Below, piece after piece: positions 32,602 to 42,107 of a DNA stretch of 64,000 bases. The stretch spans positions 496,001 through 560,000 of the forward strand of contig NZ_RQWJ01000002.1 of assembly GCF_003934285.1 (NCBI RefSeq), given 5' to 3'. How positions within the stretch are numbered: position 1 is the first letter of the stretch; the number at the start of each line of letters is the position of its first letter. Made by a program: the position numbers and the translations under genes. The notes beneath the pieces are model-generated. The model saw only the letters and a program-made list of their open reading frames with translations, made no database searches and was not told where the DNA came from. This stretch comes from Brevundimonas fluminis (GTDB taxonomy: Bacteria; Pseudomonadota; Alphaproteobacteria; Caulobacterales; Caulobacteraceae).

Positions 32602-32635
32602 CCGGGACGGCCCGGCGTTCCTCAAGAGGAGAACG
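32602..32635 (+). promoter_or_regulatory. structured leader of gdx: ACGG-loop hairpin and ribosome-site hairpin
   Basis: CCGGG-ACGG-CCCGG (32602-32615) is a 5-bp stem closed by an ACGR tetraloop, the form of each hairpin of the guanidine-II (mini-ykkC) riboswitch. Immediately after it, CGTTC-CTC-AA-GAG-GA-GAACG (32616-32635) folds the AGGAG ribosome site into a stem. A guanidine-II element needs two ACGR hairpins; I do not find a convincing first one (a GAGG..ACGT..CCTC near 32565 is imperfect). Confidence 0.4.
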
Positions 32636-32638
32636 CCC

Positions 32639-32956
32639 GTGGCCTGGATCTATCTCATCGTCGCCGGACTGCTCGAAGTGGTCTGGGCCTATCTGATGAA
32701 GCGCTCGGAGGGTTTCACCCAGCTGTGGCCGTCGATCGGCACGCTGGCCTTCATGGGCCTGAGCTTCGGACTTCTGTCGCTGTCGATGAAGTCCCTGCCT
32801 CTCGGCACGGCCTACATGGTGTGGACCGGCATCGGCGCGGTCGGCGCCTTCGTCGTCGGCGTGGCGGTGCTGAACGAGAGCGTCGGGCCGATGCGCGTGG
32901 CGGCGGCCCTGCTCATCGTGGCCGGCATCGTGCTGATGAAGCTGTCGTCCGACTGA
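32639..32956 (+). CDS. gdx: SMR-family guanidinium exporter (Gdx/SugE)
   Basis: 105 residues, GTG start at 32639 with AAGAGGAG ribosome site. Four membrane helices; the transport Glu is E13 in AGLLEVVWAYLMK. Gdx-type markers rather than EmrE-type are seen: VVWAYLMKRSEGFT and the KSLPLGTAYMVWTGIGAVGAF stretch. Gdx proteins are antiparallel dimers that export guanidinium against protons and are often riboswitch-controlled, which fits the leader here. A strong terminator follows. Confidence 0.92.
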   Translation: MAWIYLIVAGLLEVVWAYLMKRSEGFTQLWPSIGTLAFMGLSFGLLSLSMKSLPLGTAYMVWTGIGAVGAFVVGVAVLNESVGPMRVAAALLIVAGIVLMKLSSD

Positions 32957-32964
32957 AACGAAAA

Positions 32965-32989
32965 AGCCCCGGCCGCTCGGGCCGGGGCT
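32965..32989. terminator. bidirectional terminator after gdx
   Basis: AGCCCCGGC (32965-32973) pairs with GCCGGGGCT (32981-32989). A's precede it (GAAAA), which makes a T-run for the minus strand, so it also serves the small minus-strand gene ending at 33014. Confidence 0.8.
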
Positions 32990-33013
32990 GTCGTCATGCC
33001 GAACTTGACGTCC

Positions 33014-33154
33014 TCAGCGGCGCCTGGGCCCGAACAGGCCCTTCAGCGTCATCAGCGGCGTCCGCCGCGGCTGGGGATTGGGGTCGACCAGCAGTCCGCC
33101 GAAGTAGGCGAACGAGGTCATGGCGTGTTGGAGGTTTCTGCGTTCTTCGTTCAT
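33014..33154 (-). CDS. small protein of 46 residues, unrecognised
   Basis: The ATG at 33154 follows AAAGGAGACGCCAAAA, an excellent ribosome site. The product begins MNEERRNLQHAMTSFAYFGG and ends with MTLKGLFGPRRR. It is amphipathic with a short hydrophobic centre (SFAYFGGLLV) and a basic C-terminus; it could associate with the membrane or nucleic acid. A terminator lies 25 bases past its stop, and the upstream 149 bases are A/T-rich, with a TGGACA-N18-CATATG arrangement that could be a promoter. It is too short for standard gene tracks. Confidence 0.65.
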   Translation of the reverse strand: MNEERRNLQHAMTSFAYFGGLLVDPNPQPRRTPLMTLKGLFGPRRR

Positions 33155-33303
33155 TTTTGGCGTCTCCTTTCACGGAACGAGGAAAAGAGACGCGGCGTGC
33201 TCCCAGGGATTCTCACCCTCTCAGTCGTTTCGCGTCACCATTCCATATGGGGGCACGAGGCGACGCTTGTCCAGTTTTTTGATCCGGTTTCGGAGCAAAT
33301 GTC

Positions 33304-33504
33304 GTGAAATCGTGTCCTGAGCGCGACGGCCCGCCGAAGGCGATCGCCACCCCCTGCGTGCAGGTCTGCGCGGTCGACGGGGCCTCGGGACTTTGCCTGG
33401 GCTGCAAGCGGACCCTGCCGGAAATCGCCCGGTGGTCGCGCTATTCCGACGCCGAACGCGCCGCCATCATGGCCGAACTGCCCCGTCGTGAGACGCCGCT
33501 CTGA
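33304..33504 (+). CDS. DUF1289-domain protein, 66 residues
   Basis: GTG start at 33304. It carries the DUF1289 signature: TPCVQVCAVDGASGLCLGCKRTLPEIARWSRYSDAERAAIMAEL, with four Cys (two pairs, CxxxC and CxxC) that probably bind a metal or iron-sulfur cluster. The function is unknown; the family is common in proteobacteria as a small solitary gene. Confidence 0.88.
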   Translation: MKSCPERDGPPKAIATPCVQVCAVDGASGLCLGCKRTLPEIARWSRYSDAERAAIMAELPRRETPL

Positions 33505-33587
33505 GCGTCAACCTTTCGTCAGCCACGTCCCTTCACCGCGTTCTCACCCGCTCGTCCTAGAACGGTCGAGTCCGCAGAAGCGGGCGC

Positions 33588-34124
33588 GTGAGCGAGGCGT
33601 GGATGCGACTGGGCGGTTCCAATCTGGCGGCGGCGGTCATGGCCATAGGCTCGGCTTTCACCGCGGCGTGGTGGCTGAACCAGCTGGAGGGCGCGTCTCC
33701 GGCGCAGGCGGCCGTGCCGATGGTCGTCCAGCAGGACTGGCCCCGCGACGCGGGCGGCGGCGCGACGCAGATCCTGCGGGGCCCGGACGGCCATTGGTGG
33801 GCGGACGCCATGGTCGACGGCCGGGCCGTGCGCCTCATGGTCGACACCGGCGCCACCGTGGTGGCCCTGACGCCCGAGGACGCCGCCCGCCTCGGCCTGA
33901 AGCTTTCCGCCCCGGACTTCTCGGACGAGATCCGCACCGCCGCCGGGCCCGCTCGCGCGGCCCGGGTCCGCCTCGCCTCTCTCTCGGTCGGCGCCGTGCG
34001 CGTGACGGATGTGGACGCCGTGGTGGTCGAGCGCGGCCTGCCGCACTCCCTCCTGGGCATGAGCTGGCTGGGCCGCCTGTCGGGCTTCGAGGCCTCGGCC
34101 GACGCCCTGACCCTCAGGCCCTAG
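33588..34124 (+). CDS. retropepsin-like aspartic protease family protein (clan AA, TIGR02281 type)
   Basis: 178 residues, GTG start at 33588, with an in-frame ATG at 33603 as alternative. One N-terminal membrane segment (about 12-30) leads to a periplasmic retropepsin-like domain, with the catalytic D86 in LMVDTGATVVALT and the closing LLGMSWLGRL motif. Single-domain proteins of this class act as dimers. It converges on the TauE gene with a 4-base overlap. Confidence 0.88.
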   Translation: MSEAWMRLGGSNLAAAVMAIGSAFTAAWWLNQLEGASPAQAAVPMVVQQDWPRDAGGGATQILRGPDGHWWADAMVDGRAVRLMVDTGATVVALTPEDAARLGLKLSAPDFSDEIRTAAGPARAARVRLASLSVGAVRVTDVDAVVVERGLPHSLLGMSWLGRLSGFEASADALTLRP

Positions 34125-34932
34125 AGGGCCTTGATCACGACGGCGCCCGCCGCGACCAGCAGGTAGACCGCGAACGACGATCGCAGGGTCCGCCTCGGCA
34201 GGCTGTGGGCCAGACGGGCGCCCCACGGCGCGACCAGGCCCGTCACGGCGCCCATGATCAGGGCGGCGGGCACGTTGACCCAGCCCAGCGACAGGGGCGG
34301 GCGGCCCTCCGCCGACCAGCCGAACGCCACGAAGCCCAGCGTCGCCGCCGCCCCGATGGCCATGCCGAAGCCCGACGCCGTCGCCACGGCCTGATGGATG
34401 GGCCGCCCGCACAGGGTCATCATCAACCCGCCGAAGCTGCCGCCGCCGATGCCCATGAGGGCCGACAGGCCGCCGATGACCGAGCCGACCGTTCTCCGCG
34501 ACCACCCTGTCGGCAGGTCGGGCGCGAGCCGGAACCCTTCGGGCGTGAAGGCGAGCTGAAGGGCCACCGCCCCGAGACCGAGGCCGTAGACGATCGCCAG
34601 CCCCTCCATCGACGCCACGCCCGCGATCGCCGCGCCGATCAGGGCGCCGATCCCGACCCAGGGCGTCCACGCCTTCAGCACGGCCTCGTCCACCGCGCCG
34701 TGGCGCCGGTGCGCCGCCAGCGACCGCCAGCTGGTGATGACGATGCTGAGCAGGCTGGATCCGACGGCCACGTGCAGGTTGCCCTCGCCGCCCATCCCAA
34801 GCACCTCGAACGCATAGAACAGCACCGGCACGATCACCGTGCCGCCGCCCACGCCGAACAGGCCGGCGATCAGTCCGGCGAACACGCCGGCGCCGAGCAT
34901 GGCGGCGATCAGGGTCAGGATCTCGGCGAGGT

Positions 34933-34936
<4 letters not shown>
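34121..34936 (-). CDS. TauE/SafE-family membrane transporter, second copy
   Basis: 271 residues from a GTG at 34936 whose GTGA overlaps the dusA stop. Both half-repeat motifs are present: GLIAGLFGVGGGTVIVPVLF (about 20-39) and LSALMGIGGGSFGGLMMTL (about 160-178). Eight membrane helices are predicted. The sequence belongs to a different branch from the sulfur-locus copy at 29157. Substrate unknown; co-translation with dusA seems coincidental rather than functional. Confidence 0.88.
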
Positions 34937-35943
<1,007 letters not shown>

Positions 35944-36156
35944 GACGGCGGCCTCCTACACGAAATCCCGGCGCCGCGCGACGCGCCCCATTCCCGGCGC
36001 CGTCTCGCCCAAGTTGCAAGTCCGTCGCAACTTCGGCTAGGCTGGAGGCAGCTCCCGGCCAGACAGGCGGATCGGGAGCCGCGGTTTCGTCCGCCCGGCC
36101 TCGTCGTCACTCCGGGGCCGCCCACCTCCCCAATCGCCACGACCCAAGGACAGTAC

Positions 36157-36744
36157 ATGCGCATCGCCTTCCTCGCCGCCGTCTCCGCCCTGGCCTTCTC
36201 GGCCGCTCCCGCGCTCGCCCAGGACGCCACGACCGACGCCGAGCCCGCAGGCGCCGCCGCCCAGGCCGGCGACTTCACCGACGCCGAGATCGAAGGCTTC
36301 GCCGCGGCCATGGCGAAGATCGCGCCGATCGCGCAGTCGCTGAACGGCGCCGCGCCGTCGCCGGAGCAGCAGGCCGAGATGGTCGCCGCGATCGAAGCCG
36401 CCGGCCTGACGCCGGACCGCTTCAACGCCATTTCGACGGCGGCCCGCGCCGACCGCGTCACCGGCGGTCGCGTTCTGGTCGCCCAGGCGCCGGCCGGCGC
36501 GGTGGACGCGGGCGTCACCGACCAGGAAGTGGAAGCCTACGCCGCCGCCATGGCCAAGCTGACGCCGATCGCCCAGTCGCTGAACGGCGCCGCGCCCGAC
36601 GAGGCCCAACAGGCCGAAATGGCCGGCATCGTCTCCGCCTCGGGCCTTTCGCTGGAACGCTTCAACGAAATCAGCGCCGCCGCCTCGGCCGAGCCGCGCC
36701 TGCGCGCCCGCGTCGCCCTGGCGGACGCCCGCGCCGGTCGCTGA
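36157..36744 (+). CDS. secreted protein with two tandem DUF4168 domains
   Basis: 195 residues from the ATG at 36157 (AAGGACAG site). A signal peptide ends at ALAQ (residue 22). Two copies of one helical domain follow: FTDAEIEGFAAAMAKIAPIA (about 39-58) and VTDQEVEAYAAAMAKLTPIA (about 119-138). Each continues AQSLNGAAP, then QQAEM, then a LERFN/PDRFN-type end. The copies are about 240 bases apart and nearly identical at AQSLNGAAP, so a duplication is clear. Periplasmic; function unknown. Confidence 0.85.
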   Translation: MRIAFLAAVSALAFSAAPALAQDATTDAEPAGAAAQAGDFTDAEIEGFAAAMAKIAPIAQSLNGAAPSPEQQAEMVAAIEAAGLTPDRFNAISTAARADRVTGGRVLVAQAPAGAVDAGVTDQEVEAYAAAMAKLTPIAQSLNGAAPDEAQQAEMAGIVSASGLSLERFNEISAAASAEPRLRARVALADARAGR

Positions 36745-36765
36745 GTCCGAACGGAAGACCCGACG

Positions 36766-36794
36766 AAGGGGGTCGCCTCGGCGGCCCCTTTTTT
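36766..36794. terminator. intrinsic terminator with T-run
   Basis: AAGGGG (36766-36771) pairs with CCCCTT (36785-36790), with GTCGCC/GGCGGC inside, followed by TTTT. It ends the DUF4168 gene and may also serve the converging antiporter gene. Confidence 0.8.
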
Positions 36795-36802
36795 CATGCG
36801 CC

Positions 36803-38656
36803 TCAGGCCTCGGCCTTGTCGACGTCGTCCTCGTTCAGCAGTCGGCCCTCGCGCTTCGGCTTCATGTAGGGCTCGGGCTGGGGCGTCGGCATGTTGCCGC
36901 GCATCATGTGGCGGCCGGCCGTCAGGCCGCCGGCCAGTTGAAGCGTGAGGCGCTCGCGGTCGCGCCAGCGCACCTCCTCGACCGTCTCGTCGGCCTCGAC
37001 CGGGTCGAAGCCCAGGTTGACCAGCACCTCGTGGCCGAAGACCAGGGCGCTCTCGAACGTCTCGCGGATCTGGTAGTCGACGCCCGCCTGGATCAGGCGG
37101 ATGGAATGGCCGCGGTCGAAGGCGCGCACGAACAGCTTGGTCAGCGGGAACTCGGACTTCACCAGTTCCACGATGCGATCGGCCTGCTCCGGCTTGTCGA
37201 CGCAGACCAGCACGGCCTCCGCCTTGTCGACGCCCGAGGCGCGCAGCACGTCCAGCCGGGTGCCGTCGCCGTAGTAGACCTTGAAGCCGAAATTGCCGGC
37301 GACCTGGATCATCTCCACGTCGTTGTCGATGATCGACACGTCCACGTCGCGGGCCAGCAGAGACTGACAGACCACCTGGGCGAAGCGGCCGAAACCCACG
37401 ACCAGAACCCGCTCGCGCAGATCCTTGGCCCGTTCCACGCCCTCCGCGCCGTCCGGCGACAGGGTCTCCGCCGGCATGAAGCGGCCCACCACCATGGTCG
37501 TGAGCGGCGTCAGCACCATCGACAGGATGACGATGGCCGTCATCGACGCCGAGACGCGCGCGTCGAAGATGCCCGCCATGCCGGCCGCGGCGAACAGGAC
37601 GAAGGCGAACTCCCCGCCCTGGGCGAACAGGACGGCGCGCTCCACCGCCTCCCGCTCGGTCGCCCGGAAGATGCGCGCGACGGCGTAGATGGCCACCGCC
37701 TTGACCGCCATGAAGGCGATGACCCCGCCGACGATGACCTGCCAGTCCGCCAGCACCACGCCGAGGTCCAGGCTCATGCCGACACTCAGGAAGAACAGGC
37801 CCAGCAGGATGGCGCGGAACGGCTCCACGTCCGCCTCGAGCTGATGCCGGAAGGTCGACTCCGACAGCAGCACGCCCGCCAGAAACGCCCCCATCGCCAT
37901 GGACAGGCCGCCGGCGCCCATCAGCCAGGCCGCGCCGACGGCGACCAGCAGGGCGGCGAAGGTCATCACCTCGCGCCCGCCGTACCGCGCCAGCACGCGG
38001 AACAGGGGGTTCATCAGGAATCGGCCGGCCAGAAAGACCACGGCGATCGCGCCGACGGCCAATCCGACGGTGCGCCACAGCGGCGGCGCGGCGTCGCCCG
38101 AGGTGCCCAGAAGACCGCCGAGCACCGCCACGATCGCCAGCAGCGGCACGATGGCCAGGTCCTCCAGCAGCAGGATCGAGACCGACCTCTGCCCCAGCGG
38201 CGTGCCGAGCTCGCCGCGCTCGTCCAGCATCTGCATGATCACGGCGGTGGAGCTCAACACGAAGCCCATGGCCGCCACGAAGGCCACGGCGACGGACAGG
38301 CCGGCCGCCATGCCGGTCAGGGTCAGCAGCAGGCCGGCGGCGGCCACCTGGGCCGCGCCCAGGCCGAAGATGTCCTTGCGCAGGCTCCACAACCGCGCCG
38401 GCCGCATCTCCAGACCGATGATGAACAGGAACATCACCACGCCCAACTCGGCGACGTGCAGTATGGCCTCCGGCTCGCGGACCAGACCTATGCCCCACGG
38501 CCCGACCAGCAGGCCCGCGGCCAGGTAGCCCAGCACCGATCCCAGCCCCAGCCGTCGGAACAGGGGCACGGCGACGACCGCCGTCGCCAGCAGCGCCACC
38601 GCATGTCCCAGTTCCAGCCCGCCGCCCGCCTCAGCCGCCATGTCGTCGATCCCCAA
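36803..38656 (-). CDS. CPA2-family potassium/proton antiporter, KefB/KefC type
   Basis: 617 residues. Twelve to thirteen membrane helices in the first 390 residues carry the CPA2 motifs (GYLAAGLLVGPWGIGLV, FVLSSTAVIMQML, LLLEDLAIVPLLA). A cytoplasmic RCK/TrkA-N domain starts at about 410 with VLVVGFGRFAQVV and includes VYYGDGTRLDVLRASGV. The C-terminal tail is short and acidic. It exchanges K+ for H+; in KefC-type proteins glutathione adducts open it, and the RCK domain here could bind nucleotide or glutathione. No KefF/KefG partner is adjacent. An ATG 15 bases in is an alternative start. Confidence 0.92.
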   Translation of the reverse strand: MGIDDMAAEAGGGLELGHAVALLATAVVAVPLFRRLGLGSVLGYLAAGLLVGPWGIGLVREPEAILHVAELGVVMFLFIIGLEMRPARLWSLRKDIFGLGAAQVAAAGLLLTLTGMAAGLSVAVAFVAAMGFVLSSTAVIMQMLDERGELGTPLGQRSVSILLLEDLAIVPLLAIVAVLGGLLGTSGDAAPPLWRTVGLAVGAIAVVFLAGRFLMNPLFRVLARYGGREVMTFAALLVAVGAAWLMGAGGLSMAMGAFLAGVLLSESTFRHQLEADVEPFRAILLGLFFLSVGMSLDLGVVLADWQVIVGGVIAFMAVKAVAIYAVARIFRATEREAVERAVLFAQGGEFAFVLFAAAGMAGIFDARVSASMTAIVILSMVLTPLTTMVVGRFMPAETLSPDGAEGVERAKDLRERVLVVGFGRFAQVVCQSLLARDVDVSIIDNDVEMIQVAGNFGFKVYYGDGTRLDVLRASGVDKAEAVLVCVDKPEQADRIVELVKSEFPLTKLFVRAFDRGHSIRLIQAGVDYQIRETFESALVFGHEVLVNLGFDPVEADETVEEVRWRDRERLTLQLAGGLTAGRHMMRGNMPTPQPEPYMKPKREGRLLNEDDVDKAEA

Positions 38657-38737
38657 GCTTCAGCGACAGGTAGGGCGCCCGCCGCGATGACGCCAGTTTC
38701 CGTCAGCAGGGCCGTGCTAGGCAGGGGCGTGGATCAG

Positions 38738-39922
38738 ATGACCCTGAAGACCGCCCGCCGCATCGCCCTGGCCGCCCAAGGCTTCGGCCGCGCGCGCCCG
38801 GCGACGCCCGACCGGCGGCAGGTGCGCGATCTCGTGCGGCGCCTGGGCGTGGTGCAGATGGACAGCGTCAACGTCCTGACGCGCACCCACTACCTGCCCA
38901 AGTTCGCCCGTCTGGGCCCCTATCCGCGTGAGGCGCTGGAGGCCGAGGCCTGGGGCCCGCGCCGGTCGCTGTTCGAATACTGGGGGCACGAGGCGTCGCT
39001 GCTGCCGCTGGAAACCCAGCCCCTGCTGCGCTGGCGCATGGAGCGGGCGCGCGACGGCGCCATGTGGACCGGTCTGGCGCGCTTCGGGCGGGAGCGGCGA
39101 GACTACGTCGACGGGGTGCTGGCCGAGATCGAGCGGCGCGGGCCGGTCACCGGCGGGGACTTCGCCAGCGGTCCGCGCGGCGCGCCCGGCTGGTGGGAAT
39201 GGTCGGACGGCAAGCGCGCGCTGGAATGGCTGTTCTGGGCCGGGCTGATCACCACGAAGACCCGCCGGGGGTTCGAGCGCGTTTATGACCTGACCGAACG
39301 CGCCCTGCCGGCCCGCATCCTCGAGCTGCCGACGCCGACCGAGGCCGATGCCCAGCGCGACCTCGTCCGCATCGCCGCGCGGACCATGGGCGTCGCGACC
39401 GAGGCCGACCTGCGCGACGTCTTCCGCCTGCCGGTGGCCGAGACCCGCGCCCGCGTCGTCGAACTGGTCGAGGCGGGCGAGCTGACGCCGGTGTTGGTGA
39501 AGGGGTGGAAACAGACGGGCTACCTCGCGCCCGACGCCCGCGCCCCGCGCAAGGTGACCGGCGACGCCCTGCTGTCGCCCTTCGACAACCTGATCTGGAC
39601 CCGCGGCCGCACCGAGCGCCTGTTCGGCGTGCGCGTGCGACTGGAGATCTACACGCCCGCCCACAAGCGCGCCCACGGCTACTACGTCCTGCCCTTCCTG
39701 CAGGACGAGGCCCTCACCGCCCGCGTCGACCTCAAGTCCGACCGCAAGGCAGGCGCGCTTCTGGTGCAGGCGGCGTGGCGAGAACCCGACGCGACGCCGG
39801 AGACGCCCGCCCGTCTGGCGGCGGAGCTGGCGCGGATGGCGGGGTGGCTGGGGCTGGAACGCGTGGAAGTGGCGGGGAAGGGGGATCTGGCCCGGGCGCT
39901 GGACGACGCCCTTCAAGGTTGA
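38738..39922 (+). CDS. YcaQ-family winged-helix DNA glycosylase (interstrand crosslink repair)
   Basis: 394 residues from the ATG at 38738; a GTG 9 bases upstream also fits. It has the HTH_42/YcaQ features: an N-terminal helical domain (MTLKTARRIALAAQGF), the LGVVQMDSVNVLTRTHYLPKF segment holding the catalytic QxD-type motif, and FEYWGHEASLLP. Later parts (LLSPFDNLIWTRGRTERLFG, YYVLPFLQDE) are also well conserved. E. coli YcaQ excises bases cross-linked by agents such as nitrogen mustards. It is divergent from the antiporter gene. Confidence 0.9.
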   Translation: MTLKTARRIALAAQGFGRARPATPDRRQVRDLVRRLGVVQMDSVNVLTRTHYLPKFARLGPYPREALEAEAWGPRRSLFEYWGHEASLLPLETQPLLRWRMERARDGAMWTGLARFGRERRDYVDGVLAEIERRGPVTGGDFASGPRGAPGWWEWSDGKRALEWLFWAGLITTKTRRGFERVYDLTERALPARILELPTPTEADAQRDLVRIAARTMGVATEADLRDVFRLPVAETRARVVELVEAGELTPVLVKGWKQTGYLAPDARAPRKVTGDALLSPFDNLIWTRGRTERLFGVRVRLEIYTPAHKRAHGYYVLPFLQDEALTARVDLKSDRKAGALLVQAAWREPDATPETPARLAAELARMAGWLGLERVEVAGKGDLARALDDALQG

Positions 39923-39995
39923 TCCACAAGTGCGACCGCTTCTGGCGCAGGCGTCGTGCAGGATGTCTCGATCAAGGCCGGCCGGCGGTGGGAGT

Positions 39996-40030
39996 AATGG
40001 GAGTCAATTTTCGGGACTCCCACTCCCATT
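39996..40030. terminator. inverted repeat between convergent genes
   Basis: AATGGGAGT (39996-40004) is complementary to ACTCCCATT (40022-40030), and GGGAGTC also pairs with GACTCCC in a tighter register; a repeated GGGAGT unit at 39990 adds a third option. It overlaps the ALDH stop codon. A nested hairpin terminator is likely. Confidence 0.6.
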
Positions 40031-41526
40031 CACACCTCGAACTTCACTCCCTGCGCCAGCGGCAGGTCGCGGCTGAAGTTCACGGTCTGGGTCTGGCGGC
40101 GCATGTAGGCCTTCCAGGCGTCGGAGCCGGATTCACGCCCGCCGCCGGTGTCCTTCTCCCCGCCGAAGGCGCCGCCGATCTCGGCGCCGGATGGGCCGAT
40201 GTTGACGTTGGCGATGCCGCAGTCGCTGCCCCAGGCCGACAGGAAGGCCTCGGCCTCGCGCACGCTGTCGGTGAAGACGCAGCTGCTCAACCCCTGCGGC
40301 ACGGCGTTCTGCATCTCGACCGCCTGATCGAACTCGCGCCAGGTCAGGACGTACAGGATCGGCGCGAAGGTCTCGTGCCGCACCACCGCCGTCTGCGCCG
40401 GCATGCGCACGATTGCCGGCCGCACGTAGGCGCCGTCGCCGCCCAGGCGCGCGCCGCCGACGATCATCTCCCCGCCCTCGTCCACCGCCTGCGCCAGCGC
40501 CCGGTCGAACGCCTCGGCCGCGTCGGCGTCGATCAGCGGGCCGACCAGCGAGCCCTCCTCGCGCGGGTCGCCGACGGGCAGGGACTCATAGGCGGCCTTC
40601 AGCCGCCCGATCAGGGCCTCGGCCACGTCCTCGTGAACCAGCAGGCGGCGCAGGGTCGTGCAGCGCTGGCCGCAAGTGCCGACGGCCGAGAAGGCGACGG
40701 CGCGCACCGCCATGTCCAGATCGGCGCTGGGCGTCACGATCATCGCGTTGTTCCCGCCCAGCTCCAGCAGGCTGCGCCCCAGCCGCGCCGCCACCGTCTG
40801 CGCCACCGCCCGGCCCATGCGGGTCGAGCCGGTCGCGGAGACGAGCGGGATGCGCGCGTCGGCCGACAGCGCCTCGCCCGCCTCGCGCCCGCCGATCACC
40901 ACCTGCGACAGGCCCTCGGGCGCGTCGCCGCCGAACCGCGCCAGCGCCCGATCGAACACCGCCTGGGTGGCCAGTGCGGTCAGCGGCGTCTTCTCAGACG
41001 GCTTCCAGATCACCGGGTCGCCGCAGACCAGCGCCAGCGCCGCGTTCCACGCCCACACCGCGACCGGGAAGTTGAAGGCCGAGATCACGAGCACCGGCCC
41101 CAGCGGCTGCCACGTCTCGCGCATGTGGTGCCCCGGCCGCTCGCTGGGCAGGGTCAGGCCGTACAGCTGGCGCGACAAACCGACGGCGAAGTCGCAGACG
41201 TCGATCATCTCCTGCACCTCGCCCAGGCCCTCGGAGGTGATCTTGCCGGCCTCCAGCGTGACGAGCCGGGCGAGGTCGGCCTTGGCCGCGCGCAGCTCCT
41301 CGCCGAACAGCCGCACCAGCTCGCCGCGCCGCGGCGCGGGCACGCGACGCCAGGCGTGGAAGGCCGCAACCGAGCAGGCGACGATCCCGTCCAGGTCCGC
41401 CGTCTCCGTCAGCGCCGGACCTGCCGAGCCGTCGACCGGCGAGCGCGAGGCCCGGCCGGCCTCGGCCGTCCGCGGCGTCACGCCCAGACCCTTCAGGATG
41501 CTCCAAGCCTCGTCGATCGCCGTCAT
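40030..41526 (-). CDS. ALDH7-family aldehyde dehydrogenase (alpha-aminoadipic semialdehyde type)
   Basis: 498 residues from the ATG at 41526 (GGAGAG site). NAD site around FNFPVAVWAWN and SATGSTRMG; general base Glu in LELGGNN (about 255); nucleophile C289 in CGQRCTT. The CGQRCTTLRRL and GGEKDTGGGRESGSD segments are hallmarks of the ALDH7/antiquitin branch, which oxidises 2-aminoadipate 6-semialdehyde (piperideine-6-carboxylate) in lysine or pipecolate breakdown. A lysine 6-aminotransferase or epsilon-dehydrogenase gene is not in the window, so the pathway is inferred. Confidence 0.92.
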   Translation of the reverse strand: MTAIDEAWSILKGLGVTPRTAEAGRASRSPVDGSAGPALTETADLDGIVACSVAAFHAWRRVPAPRRGELVRLFGEELRAAKADLARLVTLEAGKITSEGLGEVQEMIDVCDFAVGLSRQLYGLTLPSERPGHHMRETWQPLGPVLVISAFNFPVAVWAWNAALALVCGDPVIWKPSEKTPLTALATQAVFDRALARFGGDAPEGLSQVVIGGREAGEALSADARIPLVSATGSTRMGRAVAQTVAARLGRSLLELGGNNAMIVTPSADLDMAVRAVAFSAVGTCGQRCTTLRRLLVHEDVAEALIGRLKAAYESLPVGDPREEGSLVGPLIDADAAEAFDRALAQAVDEGGEMIVGGARLGGDGAYVRPAIVRMPAQTAVVRHETFAPILYVLTWREFDQAVEMQNAVPQGLSSCVFTDSVREAEAFLSAWGSDCGIANVNIGPSGAEIGGAFGGEKDTGGGRESGSDAWKAYMRRQTQTVNFSRDLPLAQGVKFEV

Positions 41527-41573
41527 CGTCCGCTCTCCGTTCAACGCCCGCATAGCGGCCCGGACGAGGCCGC

Positions 41574-41598
41574 GGAACCCCGCGGCGCGCGCCGGGTT
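41574..41598 (+). promoter_or_regulatory. candidate EcfG-type promoter of the CBS-domain gene
   Basis: GGAAC (41574-41578), 16 bases, GGTT (41595-41598); one base off the cGTT -10 consensus. It lies 36 bases before the CBS gene, whose family is often part of the alphaproteobacterial general stress response. Confidence 0.4.
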
Positions 41599-41633
41599 CT
41601 CAGGTCACCCCCGAAGCTTGAGAGGACAAGACC

Positions 41634-42041
41634 ATGAAGGTGCGCGACGTGATGAGCCGGGACGTCCAGGTGGCTCGCCCCAACGACACCCTGCGCGAGG
41701 TCGCGGGGCGCATGCGCGCCGGCGATTTCGGCTTCATGCCGGTGGCCGACGGCGACCGCCTGCTGGGCACGGTGACCGACCGCGACATCGTCGTGCGCGG
41801 CCTCGCCGAGGGCGTCGGCCCCGACGCCACGGTGGACGGCTGCATGACGCGCGACGCCAAATGCGTACGGGAGGACGACGACCTGAAGTCGGCGCTGGAG
41901 TCGATGGGCGGCTCGCAGATCCGACGTCTGCCCGTGCTGGACAAGCACGAGCGCCTGGTCGGCGTGGTCTCCCTGGGCGACCTGTCGACCCGCGTGAAGG
42001 AGAAGTACGCCGGCGAGGCCCTGGAAGAAATCTCCCGTTAA
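41634..42041 (+). CDS. two-CBS-domain protein
   Basis: 135 residues made of a CBS pair: domain 1 MKVRDVMSRDVQVARPNDTLREVAGRM... and domain 2 from about residue 66 (VDGCMTRDAKCVREDDDLKSALE). GTVTDRDIV and GVVSLGDLS close each. Such stand-alone pairs bind adenosine ligands (AMP, ATP, SAM) and act as energy or stress sensors. ATG has a GAGAGGAC site. Confidence 0.92.
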   Translation: MKVRDVMSRDVQVARPNDTLREVAGRMRAGDFGFMPVADGDRLLGTVTDRDIVVRGLAEGVGPDATVDGCMTRDAKCVREDDDLKSALESMGGSQIRRLPVLDKHERLVGVVSLGDLSTRVKEKYAGEALEEISR

Positions 42042-42107
42042 CCGGACGGGCAAACCGGGCGTTCACCCGCGCGCGTCATCCTCGTCGGTCGAGGATCGGA
42101 GACGTCG

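Noticed and set aside
32551..32638. Guanidine-I or guanidine-III riboswitch before gdx
   Set aside because: The conserved sequence blocks of those classes are not present; only a guanidine-II-like hairpin is seen.
36908..38737. 610-residue N-terminal extension of the YcaQ-like gene
   Set aside because: It lies wholly antisense to the Kef-type antiporter and consists of His/Asp/Gln-rich shadow sequence; the family starts at 38738.
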